Positions 1 through 7,758 are shown, numbered from the stretch's first letter. The stretch: 45,364 nucleotides of DNA from JANOXC01 sp031418215 (GCA_031418215.1 JANOXC010000150.1:1-45364); one strand, 5' to 3'. Translations and numbers: made by a program. The notes: a model not told the origin generated them from the letters alone.

Positions 1-250
1 CTGCGGCCACTTCACCTGTGAATGCGCCCGATGATTTATGTGAACAGTTTTGTGCGGCAACTTTAAACCGGCCATCAACGGCAACATCCTCAACCACCAT
101 CGATAAATAAGGAAAAGGGGGTGAAAGCAAAATAACATCAGCCTTTACTGTTTCATCTTTTAACAATTGTAATATCTCAACTGAAAGTGCTAAAGCCTCT
201 TCCTTCAGGCAATTCATTTTCCAATTCCCTGCCACAATCTTTTTTCTCAT
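1..250 (-). CDS. tpiA: Triosephosphate isomerase, N-terminal part (cut by window edge)
   Basis: Interconverts dihydroxyacetone phosphate and glyceraldehyde 3-phosphate in glycolysis, in the cytoplasm. Reading the minus strand from the ATG at 250 gives about 83 residues starting MRKKIVAGNWKMN. This is the TIM N-terminal signature, with substrate-binding N9 and K11. It continues through LLSPPFPYL and AQNCSHKSSGAFTGE, the usual second block (AQN, then S-G-A-F-T-G-E). The frame is open to base 1, so the remaining two thirds, including the catalytic His and Glu, lie outside the window. A TATTTTAG box ends 4 nt before the ATG and a TTTG lies 21 nt further upstream, which supports this start. The identification is secure; only the 3' end is unknown. 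Confidence 0.95.
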   Translation of the reverse strand, partial: MRKKIVAGNWKMNCLKEEALALSVEILQLLKDETVKADVILLSPPFPYLSMVVEDVAVDGRFKVAAQNCSHKSSGAFTGEVAA

Positions 251-254
251 GAGG

Positions 255-287
255 CTAAAATAGGAAATTGAGTGACATATATTCAAA
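255..287 (-). promoter_or_regulatory. Predicted tpiA promoter (Bacteroidota -33/-7 type)
   Basis: On the minus strand, TTTG (287-284) is followed after 21 nt by TATTTTAG (262-255). The latter has one mismatch to TAnnTTTG and ends 4 nt before the tpiA ATG. Spacing and sequence fit the known Bacteroidota primary sigma factor consensus. The short distance predicts a leaderless or nearly leaderless mRNA. This is a prediction from sequence only. Confidence 0.5.
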
Positions 288-348
288 CACTATTGTCCAA
301 GATAAAATTGAATGAATTAACGAAGCGCTTTCTAGTAGCGGTTCTTAG

Positions 349-369
349 CCCCTCTCCTTTGGAGAGGGG
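349..369. repeat. GC-rich hairpin with G-rich tail
   Basis: CCCCTCTCC and GGAGAGGGG form a perfect 9-bp stem with a 3-nt TTT loop, followed by TTGGGGTGAGG. In this AT-rich setting the element stands out. It has no U-run, so it is not a typical terminator. From memory, similar CCTCTCC-type intergenic elements occur in many copies in other genomes, but only one copy is seen here. Confidence 0.55.
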
Positions 370-523
370 TTGGGGTGAGGTCATAGAACCAGTATTAATA
401 GGTGGCAAAGGTTTCAGATGAGAAAATTAATTTAGTAGGACAATAATGATATTCAAACATCATTAAAGTAAGAAAAAAAGCCTACATCTGATCTAATCTG
501 CCAATGGGAAGCAATAAACAAAC

Positions 524-531
524 TATTTTTG
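524..531 (+). promoter_or_regulatory. Predicted -7 element of truA
   Basis: TATTTTTG matches TAnnTTTG exactly and ends 6 nt before the ATG at 538. No clear TTTG lies at the ideal distance; TCTG at 497-500 is a weak candidate. The position favours the ATG at 538 over an upstream TTG. Confidence 0.45.
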
Positions 532-537
532 CCGCCT

Positions 538-1323
538 ATGTTTCGTTATTTTCTAGAATTAGGATACAAAGGCACCAATTATTGTGGATGGCAGGTGCAA
601 AACAATGCCGTTACCGTGCAGCAAAAATTAAATGAAGCGTTGGCTGTTGTATTCAATCAAACGATTGAAACTACCGGCTGTGGGCGGACTGATACCGGCG
701 TTCATGCATCAGAATTCTTTATGCATTTCGAAGTGGAAACGGAAATTCGTGATTCCGGAAAACTTATCTATCAACTGAATTCACTTTTGCCATTTGATAT
801 TGCTATTTACAATATATATAATGTGGCTGAGAATGCACATGCCCGTTTTGATGCCATCAGCCGATCCTATCGCTATTTTCTTAGTACGAGAAAAGACCCT
901 TTTCTAAATGAAACGGCCTGGTATTGGCGATCAGATCTGAATATTGAACAAATGAACAAAGCTGCATCGTTAATGCTGAATTATAAAGATTTTACCTGCT
1001 TCAGTAAAGCCGGCGGACAACAAAGCACCAACCTTTGCAACTTAATGTATGCAGAATGGAAAGTGCACAGCAATCACCTCATTGAATTTACTGTTACTTC
1101 AAACCGGTTTCTTAGAGGTATGGTACGTGCAATGGTTGGGACAATGATGCTGGTAGGGCAGGAAAAATTAACATTGCAGGAATTTACAATAATTTTACAG
1201 AATGGCAGCAGAAGTGATGCGGGGGAATCTGTTCCACCACAGGGATTGTTTCTTACTGAAGTTCAATATCCCTATATAAATGCATCAAGCAAACAAATCA
1301 GTAATATACAATTTATCAAGTGA
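538..1323 (+). CDS. truA: tRNA pseudouridine(38-40) synthase TruA
   Basis: Converts uridines 38-40 in the anticodon arm of tRNAs to pseudouridine. The 261-residue product opens MFRYFLELGYKGTNYCGWQ, the normal TruA start, and carries GCGRTDTGVHA, which contains the catalytic Asp (D52). RFDAISRSYRYF and NRFLRGMVRAMVG are further family blocks. The length matches the family. The frame is open to a TTG at 529, but the ATG at 538 fits the family start and the TATTTTTG box 6 nt upstream. The stop overlaps the GTG start of the ABC transporter gene (GTGA), so the two are translationally coupled. Confidence 0.95.
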   Translation: MFRYFLELGYKGTNYCGWQVQNNAVTVQQKLNEALAVVFNQTIETTGCGRTDTGVHASEFFMHFEVETEIRDSGKLIYQLNSLLPFDIAIYNIYNVAENAHARFDAISRSYRYFLSTRKDPFLNETAWYWRSDLNIEQMNKAASLMLNYKDFTCFSKAGGQQSTNLCNLMYAEWKVHSNHLIEFTVTSNRFLRGMVRAMVGTMMLVGQEKLTLQEFTIILQNGSRSDAGESVPPQGLFLTEVQYPYINASSKQISNIQFIK

Positions 1324-3098
1324 GCGAAGTAAGCGGAAAAGCATTTGACGGCAGTTTATTGGAAAGGATTTTTTCCTTTACAAAACCCTATCGCCGTACT
1401 TTCTATATTGCTGTAGTATTAACCATCTTAATTGCCTTGGTTGCCCCATTGCGACCATTACTTACTCAATACACATTGGATCATCACGTACCAACCGGGA
1501 ACGTGCAAGGTCTTAAAAACTTTACATTATTATTGATCGCTTTGTTAATGCTACAATCGGCCTTGCAGTATTTTCATTCCTTACTAACCAATCTCATCGG
1601 GCAAAAAGTAATTCGCGATATGCGTGTGCAATTATTTAGCCGTATGATCAACTTCCGTCTATCATACTTTGACAAGACTCCTATTGGAACAACTGTAACA
1701 AGAAGCGTTTCAGATATGGAAACAGTAGCCGATATTTTCTCGGAAGGATTGATTGTTATCATTGGCGACCTATTGCAACTGGTTGTTATTATCATTGTAA
1801 TGTTCGCTGTTGATTGGCGATTGGCGCTTATCAGCTTAAGTACCATTCCACTTTTAATGATTGCCACCAACATTTTCAAAAATAAAATAAAAGCTGTCTT
1901 TGGTGATGTAAGAACGCAGGTGGCGAGATTAAATTCTTTTGTACAGGAACATCTCACCGGTATGCGTATCATACAATTATTTAACCGCGAAACTGAGGAG
2001 TTGAAAAAATTTGATGCCATTAATATTGAACACCGTGATGCTAACATCCGCTCTGTTTGGTATTACAGTATATTCTTTCCTGTTGTTGAAATCCTTTCCG
2101 CCATTTCCATCGGCCTTATTGTTTGGTGGGGAGCCGGAGGTGTTATCAAAGGGGAAGTCACGTTTGGAAGCTTGGTGGCCTTTATCATGTACATCAACAT
2201 GCTCTTCCGCCCTATTCGCGAATTGGCTGATAAGTTTAACACACTGCAAATGGGTATGGTGAGTAGTGAGCGGATTTTTAAGGTGATGGATGAAAAACAA
2301 ATCACTGATCCGGGCGGCAATCAATCACCAAAAGAAGTTTACGGTGAAATTGAATTTAAAGATGTATGGTTTGCCTATGATTTTAATGAAGGTAAAAATA
2401 CAGCACCTGAATATATATTAAAAGGAGTGAGCTTCAAGGTTAACCGAAATGAAACAGTTGCTTTCGTTGGTGCAACCGGTGCAGGAAAATCTACCATCAT
2501 TTCTCTGTTAAATCGATTCTATGAAATCAGTAAGGGAAATATATTTATTGACGGCATCGACATCAGGAACTACCCAACTGAAAAACTGCGGACTATCATC
2601 GGCGTTGTTTTGCAGGATGTTTTTCTCTTCTCTGATACTATTGCCAATAATATCAGGCTTTCTAACAACGATATTTCTATCGAAAAGATCATTGATGCAG
2701 CAAAAAAAGTAGGCGCCCATGAGTTTATCAATCGCTTACCTGACGGTTATGATTTTAATGTGCAGGAAAGAGGAAGCATGTTATCCATGGGACAAAGGCA
2801 ATTACTCTCCTTCATCCGCGCTTATGTTTACAATCCTGTAGTACTCGTTTTAGATGAAGCAACATCTTCTGTTGATAGTGAAACGGAAGAGATGATCACC
2901 ACTGCCACCCAAACATTAACGGCGAACCGTACCTCTATCATCATTGCACATCGATTGGCAACAGTTCAGAATGCCGACCGAATCATAGTACTAGATCACG
3001 GTAAAATCATGGAGAGCGGAACGCATAATGAACTAATGCAGCACAATGGTTTGTATAAAACGCTTTTTGAGATCCAGTTTAAAAACCTTGTCGCTTAA
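1320..3098 (+). CDS. ABC exporter, fused membrane and ATPase domains (MsbA/multidrug type)
   Basis: A half-transporter of 592 residues that should act as a dimer in the inner membrane, exporting a lipid, drug or peptide. Residues about 1-310 form the six-helix ABC membrane domain. The nucleotide-binding domain follows, with Walker A GATGAGKST at about 384-392, an LSMGQRQLL signature at about 487-495, Walker B VLVLDEATS and the H-loop in IIAHRLATV. The signature is LSMGQ instead of LSGGQ, a common variant. Translation starts at GTG 1320 inside the truA stop, giving MSEVSGKAF. Coupling to truA is probably positional and not functional. The substrate cannot be inferred. Confidence 0.92.
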   Translation: MSEVSGKAFDGSLLERIFSFTKPYRRTFYIAVVLTILIALVAPLRPLLTQYTLDHHVPTGNVQGLKNFTLLLIALLMLQSALQYFHSLLTNLIGQKVIRDMRVQLFSRMINFRLSYFDKTPIGTTVTRSVSDMETVADIFSEGLIVIIGDLLQLVVIIIVMFAVDWRLALISLSTIPLLMIATNIFKNKIKAVFGDVRTQVARLNSFVQEHLTGMRIIQLFNRETEELKKFDAINIEHRDANIRSVWYYSIFFPVVEILSAISIGLIVWWGAGGVIKGEVTFGSLVAFIMYINMLFRPIRELADKFNTLQMGMVSSERIFKVMDEKQITDPGGNQSPKEVYGEIEFKDVWFAYDFNEGKNTAPEYILKGVSFKVNRNETVAFVGATGAGKSTIISLLNRFYEISKGNIFIDGIDIRNYPTEKLRTIIGVVLQDVFLFSDTIANNIRLSNNDISIEKIIDAAKKVGAHEFINRLPDGYDFNVQERGSMLSMGQRQLLSFIRAYVYNPVVLVLDEATSSVDSETEEMITTATQTLTANRTSIIIAHRLATVQNADRIIVLDHGKIMESGTHNELMQHNGLYKTLFEIQFKNLVA

Positions 3099-3099
3099 G

Positions 3100-3245
3100 T
3101 TTTCTTTGCGTGCTCTGCTTTTTTACTCAGCGTACTTTGCGTTAAAACAATAATCATACTGGCTTCAAGTCTTATCTTCTATTGGAAAATAGTATTTAAC
3201 CGCGAAGAACGCAAAGGAATGGCAAAGGGCCGCTAAGTTATTTTT
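3100..3245. repeat. Intergenic repeat, copy A
   Basis: Contains the 'actttgcgtt' and 'cgaagaacgcaaagg' motifs, and a 27-bp block at 3218-3244 that is identical to 5770-5796. The preceding 'tcaagtct' segment also matches copy B around 5720. A third, more divergent relative lies at 23871-23960. It is non-coding in all frames as far as can be seen. Confidence 0.7.
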
Positions 3246-3259
3246 CTTCTTTTATCGTC

Positions 3260-3294
3260 TTTTCAGAGACTCCCAATTTCGGGGACTCTGAAAA
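3260..3294. repeat. Palindromic hairpin, family member 1
   Basis: TTTTCAGAG and CTCTGAAAA form a 9-bp perfect stem. Inner bases CTCC and GGGG partly extend it around an AATTTC loop. It shares the layout (CTTTCAG..., CCC, T-rich loop, GGGA, ...CTGAAAG) with elements at 3399, 5631, 6601 and 7800. Confidence 0.65.
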
Positions 3295-3398
3295 TTGACT
3301 CAAATAATTATTTAATTCGCTACCAATCTATCATTTCCTTAACTCGCCTTTTACACTTTAAACTTTGTATTTTACATTTTACATTCATCTTCGTCCTA

Positions 3399-3427
3399 TC
3401 AGCATCTCCCATTTTCGGGTTCGCTGA
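3399..3427. repeat. Palindromic hairpin, family member 2 (degenerate)
   Basis: TCAGC and GCTGA arms flank CTCCCATTTTCGGG, the same core layout as the other members but with a shorter stem. Confidence 0.5.
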
Positions 3428-3499
3428 AAGCGGTATCATCAAAAGCACTTTACAAAGTTTATGATATGAAGTACAAAGAACTAGCAAAAGAATAAATTT

Positions 3500-4492
3500 T
3501 TAGTTCAACACAATTCTATCCGAATACGTAAAATTCAAGCTCTTCAACCTGATTATATATATTCCTCGTTGATTTTTCAGACCTGTTGAAATTTTCAAAA
3601 TATCATTTTCCATTGATGCATCTTTCAAATGAAGAATTATTCTGCCTGTCTGGTCTTCAATGGTAATATCAACTGAATTACCTTCAAACACTCCTCCGGA
3701 ATTAATATAAAATTCGCCTGATGAAGGATTGGGATAAACCTGCATGCTTATTTCAGCCTTCCTTTTAACTGCAACTATAGATGAATAGCTGAAATTCCCG
3801 TTAAAGTCTGTTTGTTTGATCCGGTAAAACATAGTACCTGTTCCCGGGTTTTCATCATAAAAACTATACTCACTCAATTGCGATGTGGTTCCCTTCCCCG
3901 GCAGTTTCGCCAAGGTAGAAAATTCATTATTTCCAGCACTTTTTTCAATGGTGAAGTAGTCGTTTTCCTTCTCGGAAGCAGTTGCCCAGTTAATAAGAAC
4001 TTTCTTTCCTGAATTAACAACGGAGAAGCTGAGAAGCTCCACCGGAAGAACAAAAGCTGTACATAATGGGTCGTGAGGAAGGCAATCAGGTCCTTGAATT
4101 GTTCCTCCTGTGGTAAGCCATTGTGTGACATTGCAAATATCGATCAGGTTCGAAGAACCACCTCCGCCACCTTGCGTAATAAATCCTCCCGTATAAATAA
4201 AGATTCTAGACCCGCATGGCAACTTTAGTTTTTTTCCCGATTGAAAAGCCAAATTTCCAGAAACATTAATTCTTGAAGCTCCTGCGCAATTGCTCAAATC
4301 GAATATTGTAGTAATTGTTACTGTTTTTCCTACTGGAATAACAACTGTGTCGGAACAAGAAGGTATTGAATTGGTCGACCATGTTGAATTAGTTTCCCAC
4401 TTCCCTGTTTTTATTGCTGTCTTAATTGTAGCATTAGAAACGTTAGTTCCAAAAAACAAGAGAATAACAAGTGTTATTTTATTCATGTACAT
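3500..4492 (-). CDS. Secreted T9SS type A cargo protein (tandem paralogue 1)
   Basis: A secreted or surface protein of 330 residues with unknown ligand. An N-terminal signal peptide (MNKITLVILLFFGTNVSNA) is followed by a beta-rich passenger region. Its GKWETNSTWS...PSCSDTVVIP...GKTVTI pattern resembles G8-like or strand-loop repeats. The linker LPVELLSFSVVNSGKKVLI is typical of Bacteroidota secreted proteins. A C-terminal T9SS sorting domain begins at VYPNPSSGEFYIN and ends near DRIVLN. The start could be ATG 4492 (MYMNK) or ATG 4486 (MNK); both keep the signal peptide. It is clearly homologous throughout to the adjacent gene at 4514-5494, so the pair arose by tandem duplication. Function is not recognisable. 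Confidence 0.88.
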   Translation of the reverse strand: MYMNKITLVILLFFGTNVSNATIKTAIKTGKWETNSTWSTNSIPSCSDTVVIPVGKTVTITTIFDLSNCAGASRINVSGNLAFQSGKKLKLPCGSRIFIYTGGFITQGGGGGSSNLIDICNVTQWLTTGGTIQGPDCLPHDPLCTAFVLPVELLSFSVVNSGKKVLINWATASEKENDYFTIEKSAGNNEFSTLAKLPGKGTTSQLSEYSFYDENPGTGTMFYRIKQTDFNGNFSYSSIVAVKRKAEISMQVYPNPSSGEFYINSGGVFEGNSVDITIEDQTGRIILHLKDASMENDILKISTGLKNQRGIYIIRLKSLNFTYSDRIVLN

Positions 4493-4513
4493 TTAATTTT
4501 ATTAAATACCTGT

Positions 4514-5494
4514 TTAATTAAGTATAACCTTTTCAGAATATAAACAATTATCACCTCTTAACTTTAAGATGTACATCCCCTTCTGTTTTTTAAACCCTAC
4601 TGATATTCTTAGTATGTTATCATCCTGTGATTCTGTGGTGAACTCGATCAATTTTCTTCCTATATTGTCTTCCAGCGTAATCGTAACAGGTTTTCCTTCA
4701 AAAAAGCCGCCTGTATTCACATAAAAATCTCCATCAGAAGGATTTGGATATACACTCATCGTAATATCCGCTTTTCTTTTTATTGCAATTTTTTCAGAAA
4801 ATGAAAAATGACCATTATAGTCTGTTTGCCTGATCCTATAATATAATGTACCCTGACCCGGATTCTCATCAAAGAAAGCATATTCAGAAAGTTGATTTGT
4901 TGTGCCCCTTCCTGCTACTCTTGCAATCTCAGAAAATATTTCGTTCCCGTAACTTTTTTCTACTGTAAAATAATCATTCTCTTTTTCTGAAGATGTTGCC
5001 CATTTCAGCATAATTTTTCGTCCGGAATTGCTGGCTGACAATCCTGAAAATTCTACAGGTAATGCCAATGATGAACAACTTGGATCAGGAGGTAAACATC
5101 CAGGGCCATTAATTGATGCTTGTGAAGCAATCATTTGGCCAGTTCCGCAAACTTCAATGATGTTTACAGATCCCCCGCCTCCACTGTTAACCGCTGCATT
5201 ATTGTTTATATATATCTTAGAGTTGCAGGCCAGCTTTAACTTTTTTCCACTTTGAATATTAAGATTTCCAAGTACGATAATCTTTGTGCTGCTACAAGAT
5301 GAAAAATCGATTGTCGATGCTATCGTAACCGTTTTTGATTCGGGAATTACTATTGAATCGCCACATACAGGTATAACTCCGCCAATCCACGTGCCTGCTG
5401 TTTCCCAAGTCCCGTTTGCACCTGCCTTTTTAGTCCCTGCATTCGACAAAAAGCTTCCCGTCATTAATATCCATACAAGTATTGCTTTATTCAT
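4514..5494 (-). CDS. Secreted T9SS type A cargo protein (tandem paralogue 2)
   Basis: Paralogue of the gene at 3500-4492, separated from it by 21 nt and in the same orientation. The 326-residue product has a signal peptide (MNKAILVWILMTGSFLSNA) and the same GTWETAGTWIGGVIP beta-rich region with a glycine run (SGGGGS). It also has the ALPVEFSGLSASNSGRK linker, the WATSSEKENDYFTVEKS segment and the T9SS sorting domain from VYPNPSDGDFYVN to EKVILN. The open frame extends to a TTG at 5527, but the ATG at 5494 places the signal peptide at the N-terminus and is preferred. Cysteines are paired in the same positions in both copies. Ligand and role are unknown. Confidence 0.88.
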   Translation of the reverse strand: MNKAILVWILMTGSFLSNAGTKKAGANGTWETAGTWIGGVIPVCGDSIVIPESKTVTIASTIDFSSCSSTKIIVLGNLNIQSGKKLKLACNSKIYINNNAAVNSGGGGSVNIIEVCGTGQMIASQASINGPGCLPPDPSCSSLALPVEFSGLSASNSGRKIMLKWATSSEKENDYFTVEKSYGNEIFSEIARVAGRGTTNQLSEYAFFDENPGQGTLYYRIRQTDYNGHFSFSEKIAIKRKADITMSVYPNPSDGDFYVNTGGFFEGKPVTITLEDNIGRKLIEFTTESQDDNILRISVGFKKQKGMYILKLRGDNCLYSEKVILN

Positions 5495-5630
5495 TGCCTT
5501 TATTTGTTTCAGGCAATTTATTATCAAAATTTAAACACCAAGCCCATATATAGGGCGAAAAGCATCATTTTTCAGGTAAAAAGGACAATTGGGATAGTAA
5601 AGGAAGTATTTATGTGATGGGCTTCGCTTG

Positions 5631-5657
5631 CAGCGTCTCCTATTTAAGTGGACTCTG
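5631..5657. repeat. Palindromic hairpin, family member 3 (degenerate)
   Basis: CAGCGTCTCC, TATTTAAG, TGGACTCTGAAAG keeps the layout of the family with imperfect arms. It lies beside repeat copy B, as member 1 lies beside copy A. Confidence 0.5.
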
Positions 5658-5701
5658 AAAGTGAATCATGATTATCCTTCAGTTTGCTTGCCGTTCAAAT
5701 A

Positions 5702-5860
5702 AAATCATTCTGAATTCAAGTCTTTGCTTCAATTGAAAAAATTGATTTTTACCGCAAAGAGCGCGAAGAAATGGCAAAGGGCCGCTAAGTTATTTTCCTT
5801 TTCGTTCTCAGCGCATTTTACTCAACGACTTTTGCGCTTAAATAACAATCATCCTGAAAC
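5702..5860. repeat. Intergenic repeat, copy B
   Basis: Direct repeat of copy A (3100-3245). 5770-5796 is identical over 27 bp to 3218-3244, and 'attcaagtct' upstream matches 'gcttcaagtct' in copy A. The segment at 5805-5850 (ctcaacgacttttgcgctt) resembles the first part of copy A, so the modules are rearranged between copies. Confidence 0.7.
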
Positions 5861-5926
5861 CCATTATACATTCATTTTTTAGCAATTTATTTCTATTTTA
5901 AAAACAGTTTTGAGACTTTAATTTTG

Positions 5927-6480
5927 ATGCCACAAACAACAGTCATGCAACTACAAAATATCGAAACAAAAATTTATGAGTTAAGAGGACAAAAAGCAAT
6001 GTTAGATTTTGATCTTGCGGTACTATATGAAGTGGGTACTAAAGTCTTAAATCAGGCAGTGAAAAGAAATTTAAAAAGATTCCCTTTGGATTTTATGTTT
6101 CAGTTATCAACACAGGAATGGGAAATTTTGAGGTTGGAAATAGAATCATCAAACAACAACCGGTCACAATTTGTGACCAGTTCACAAAAGCACAGAGGTA
6201 AAGCAATTCCCCCTCATGCATTTACTGAACAAGGTGTTGCCATGCTTTCAAGTGTTTTAAGGAGTGAGAAGGCTATAAATGTAAATATCGCAATCATGCG
6301 CGCCTTTGTATTTATCCGACAATAGGCCTTAACCCATAAAGACCTGACAGAAAAACTCAAAAAACTGGAAAAAAACACAACAGGAAATTTAAAGATGTGT
6401 ATGAAGCCATTAATTACTTTCTGCAAAAAGACAAACAGGATATTGAACAAAAAGAAAGAAAGCGCATCGGTTATAAATGA
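5927..6480 (+). pseudogene. ORF6N-domain (KilA-N-like) protein, decayed
   Basis: The N-terminal two thirds read as a good ORF6N domain: KIYELRGQKAMLDFDLAVLY, VLNQAVKRNLKRFPLDFMF, IPPHAFTEQGVAMLSS. ORF6N proteins are DNA-binding-like and common in phages and accessory DNA. The frame stops at TAG 6323-6325 after MRAFVFIRQ. The same frame then continues with ALTHKDLTEKLKKLE, exactly what family members have next. Near 6368-6376 an A-run is one base short, and the tail (KFKDVYEAINYFLQKDKQ... to RIGYK and TGA 6478-6480) reads in another frame. So there is one nonsense and one frameshift lesion. The first ATG is at 5927. The ATG at 5945 (MQLQNIETK) fits family starts better, because a TAATTTTG box abuts 5927. 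A truncated 126-133 residue product could still be made. Confidence 0.85.
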
Positions 6481-6560
6481 AAGTTAAGGGTTTAATGATT
6501 ATTGCTGACAGATTGATCATTCTTCAATGAGACTTGCAGAAGACTCTGAAGAGACATGAT

Positions 6561-6597
6561 AATAGCCCAGGAATTAATTCCTGGGCTATTTGTTTTT
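6561..6597. terminator. Perfect palindrome with T-run, probable terminator between convergent genes
   Basis: AATAGCCCAGGAATT pairs perfectly with AATTCCTGGGCTATT (6561-6590), followed by TGTTTTT. It lies between the ORF6N pseudogene (+) and the AbiEii-like gene (-), so it can serve both strands. A near copy lies at 7759-7796, showing that it is also a dispersed repeat. Confidence 0.65.
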
Positions 6598-6600
6598 AGG

Positions 6601-6632
6601 TCCTTTCAGAGTATACCTATTTCAGGGACTAT
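6601..6632. repeat. Palindromic hairpin, family member 4 (right arm decayed)
   Basis: TCCTTTCAGAGTATACC, TATTTCA, GGGACT is aligned with member 5 at 7798-7835, but the final CTGAAAG arm is lost. Confidence 0.45.
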
Positions 6633-6707
6633 TTAAGAGCTAAAACTAAGAACCGTTAAGCGTTGCAATCTAGGTTCAGCATTTCTTTCGTTAACCACTT
6701 TGCTAAA

Positions 6708-7325
6708 TCATTTGTTTGATAAAGCCCTTACAGCCTCAATTATCCTTTCTTTAACAACTTGCCAATCGGTAGAATTAGCAGAAATTGGATCAGGTTCTAA
6801 TTCTGCATCTTCAAAATAAACCAAGCTCTTGATCACTAAAAAAGGTGTGGAATATTTATATTTCAATGTATGAAATGAAATTAATTCTTCTATTTGAAAA
6901 TGATGCATCAATTCATAAATATCGAAAAAATCTTTTTTTGAGCCTCTGTTCAGCACACTGTTTATTTTCATTGCGCCTATGTCTGCAATGGACGCCATTT
7001 TTATTCCGCTTTCAAGTTCAATTTGATTCAGTAATGGATAATTATGCCTGATGAAATCTACTTTTACGCCCTTAATATCAAGTGTAATTGAATTCTTCGA
7101 TTGTGCCAGAACAGCAATAGTAAATTGATTACTTAAAACCATCAACAAATTGTTGGTATCAAATTCATTATTGGTAAAGAAGTCAAGATCGATTGAAATC
7201 CGATGTCCGAATTTTAAAGCAAGCGCTGTACCACCCACAAGGTAAAAATCATCTAATTCATTTACTTTCTGGAGTGATTTTAATAACTCCAGTGCTCCGG
7301 GGCTGACAACGGAAAAGTATAGCAT
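6708..7325 (-). CDS. Nucleotidyltransferase of the AbiEii/AbiGii toxin family
   Basis: A 205-residue protein of the DUF1814/AbiEii fold. The nucleotidyltransferase core is visible: GGTALAL at 31-37, then D46-L-D48 in ISIDLDFF, and a third carboxylate in VDFIRH (D90). The family block IGAMKINSVLNRGSKKDFFDIY spans about 116-137. Members are toxins or accessory enzymes that transfer nucleotides to RNA or protein. Residues 1-15 are encoded within the 3' end of the upstream DUF6922-type gene (overlap 7280-7325), so the two are translationally coupled and probably act together. No AbiEi-type antitoxin is present. The active-site residues look intact. The biological target is unknown. Confidence 0.85.
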   Translation of the reverse strand: MLYFSVVSPGALELLKSLQKVNELDDFYLVGGTALALKFGHRISIDLDFFTNNEFDTNNLLMVLSNQFTIAVLAQSKNSITLDIKGVKVDFIRHNYPLLNQIELESGIKMASIADIGAMKINSVLNRGSKKDFFDIYELMHHFQIEELISFHTLKYKYSTPFLVIKSLVYFEDAELEPDPISANSTDWQVVKERIIEAVRALSNK

Positions 7326-7570
7326 CGAAATTTTTCTTTTGGCAGGTTAAAAAGTATGCTAAAGTAATTCAATGTTTTCAAATCAAGATGCCTTGCAGCT
7401 AAAAGTTCAGATTGAATCTTTTCTATGCCAAATTGCATTTTGATCAGCAACCAGTCATTCCAACTTCCATATTGGCAAACACGCTGAATAATAAATCCCG
7501 CATGATGGGTAATAGATAAATTACTGATAACCGTATCCCAAAAAATTGCAGGTGTTAATTGATGAATCAT
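7280..7570 (-). CDS. Small DUF6922-like protein, putative antitoxin partner
   Basis: A 96-residue protein beginning MIHQLTPAIFWDTVISNLSI, with the pattern F-W-D, then GFIIQRVCQYGSWNDW, and a final LNYFSILFNLPKEKFRCYT. I recognise this as the short family annotated DUF6922, which usually precedes an AbiEii-type nucleotidyltransferase gene, as here. The ATG at 7570 is preferred over GTG 7573, because a TAAATTTG box ends 5 nt before it. It overlaps the downstream gene by 46 nt. An antitoxin or targeting role is inferred from position only. Confidence 0.75.
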   Translation of the reverse strand: MIHQLTPAIFWDTVISNLSITHHAGFIIQRVCQYGSWNDWLLIKMQFGIEKIQSELLAARHLDLKTLNYFSILFNLPKEKFRCYTFPLSAPEHWSY

Positions 7571-7575
7571 CACAG

Positions 7576-7583
7576 CAAATTTA
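7576..7583 (-). promoter_or_regulatory. Predicted -7 element of the DUF6922/AbiEii operon
   Basis: On the minus strand TAAATTTG matches TAnnTTTG exactly and ends 5 nt before the ATG at 7570. No well-spaced TTTG was found. It predicts a leaderless mRNA. Confidence 0.45.
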
Positions 7584-7758
7584 GCATAATGATGGAATTT
7601 ATAATAATTATTGCAAATCTTGAAATCCTTTCATTTCTTCAACATCTACCCTTTTTGGGAACCATGACTGCTATATCCTGAATTGTTCAACATATCGCTT
7701 CTTGAAATTTATGATCATACTTAATCGTCCCTTACATTACCCACTTAAAGGCAAGAAA

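Larger units (their letters stand above)
251..523. other. Intergenic region between tpiA and truA
   Basis: Divergent intergenic stretch of about 270 nt. It holds the tpiA promoter, a short hairpin at 349-369 with a G-rich tail, and the AT-rich approach to truA. No open reading frame or RNA gene was recognised. Confidence 0.6.
3099..3499. other. Repeat-rich intergenic region
   Basis: About 400 nt without a credible gene. It contains copy A of a degenerate intergenic repeat (3100-3245), two hairpins of the CTTTCAGCGT family (3260-3294 and 3399-3427), and an ATTTTACATT-type low-complexity tract (3349-3387). All three kinds recur elsewhere in the window. Confidence 0.7.
5495..5926. other. Repeat-rich intergenic region
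   Basis: About 430 nt between divergent genes. It contains a hairpin of the CTTTCAG family (5631-5657) and copy B of the intergenic repeat (5702-5860). It ends in a TAATTTTG box (5919-5926) that touches the first ATG of the ORF6N pseudogene. No open reading frame was recognised. Confidence 0.65.
6481..6707. other. Intergenic region with composite repeat copy 1
   Basis: Holds a perfect 30-bp palindrome with T-run (6561-6597) directly followed by a degenerate CTTTCAG-family hairpin (6601-6632). This order repeats at 7759-7835. No gene was recognised. Confidence 0.6.

Noticed and set aside
349..369. Terminator for tpiA or truA
   Set aside because: It lies upstream of both divergent genes and has no U-run; it is better seen as a dispersed GC-rich hairpin.
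2011..2324. Overlapping open frames inside the ABC transporter gene
   Set aside because: No homology pattern or start signals; they are shadows of the real reading frame. The same applies to other frames overlapping rpoB, eno, gltA and the T9SS genes.
6708..7570. Complete AbiE (AbiEi-AbiEii) phage-defence system
   Set aside because: The upstream partner lacks the winged-helix AbiEi pattern and is too short; only an AbiEii-type nucleotidyltransferase with a DUF6922-like partner is supported.
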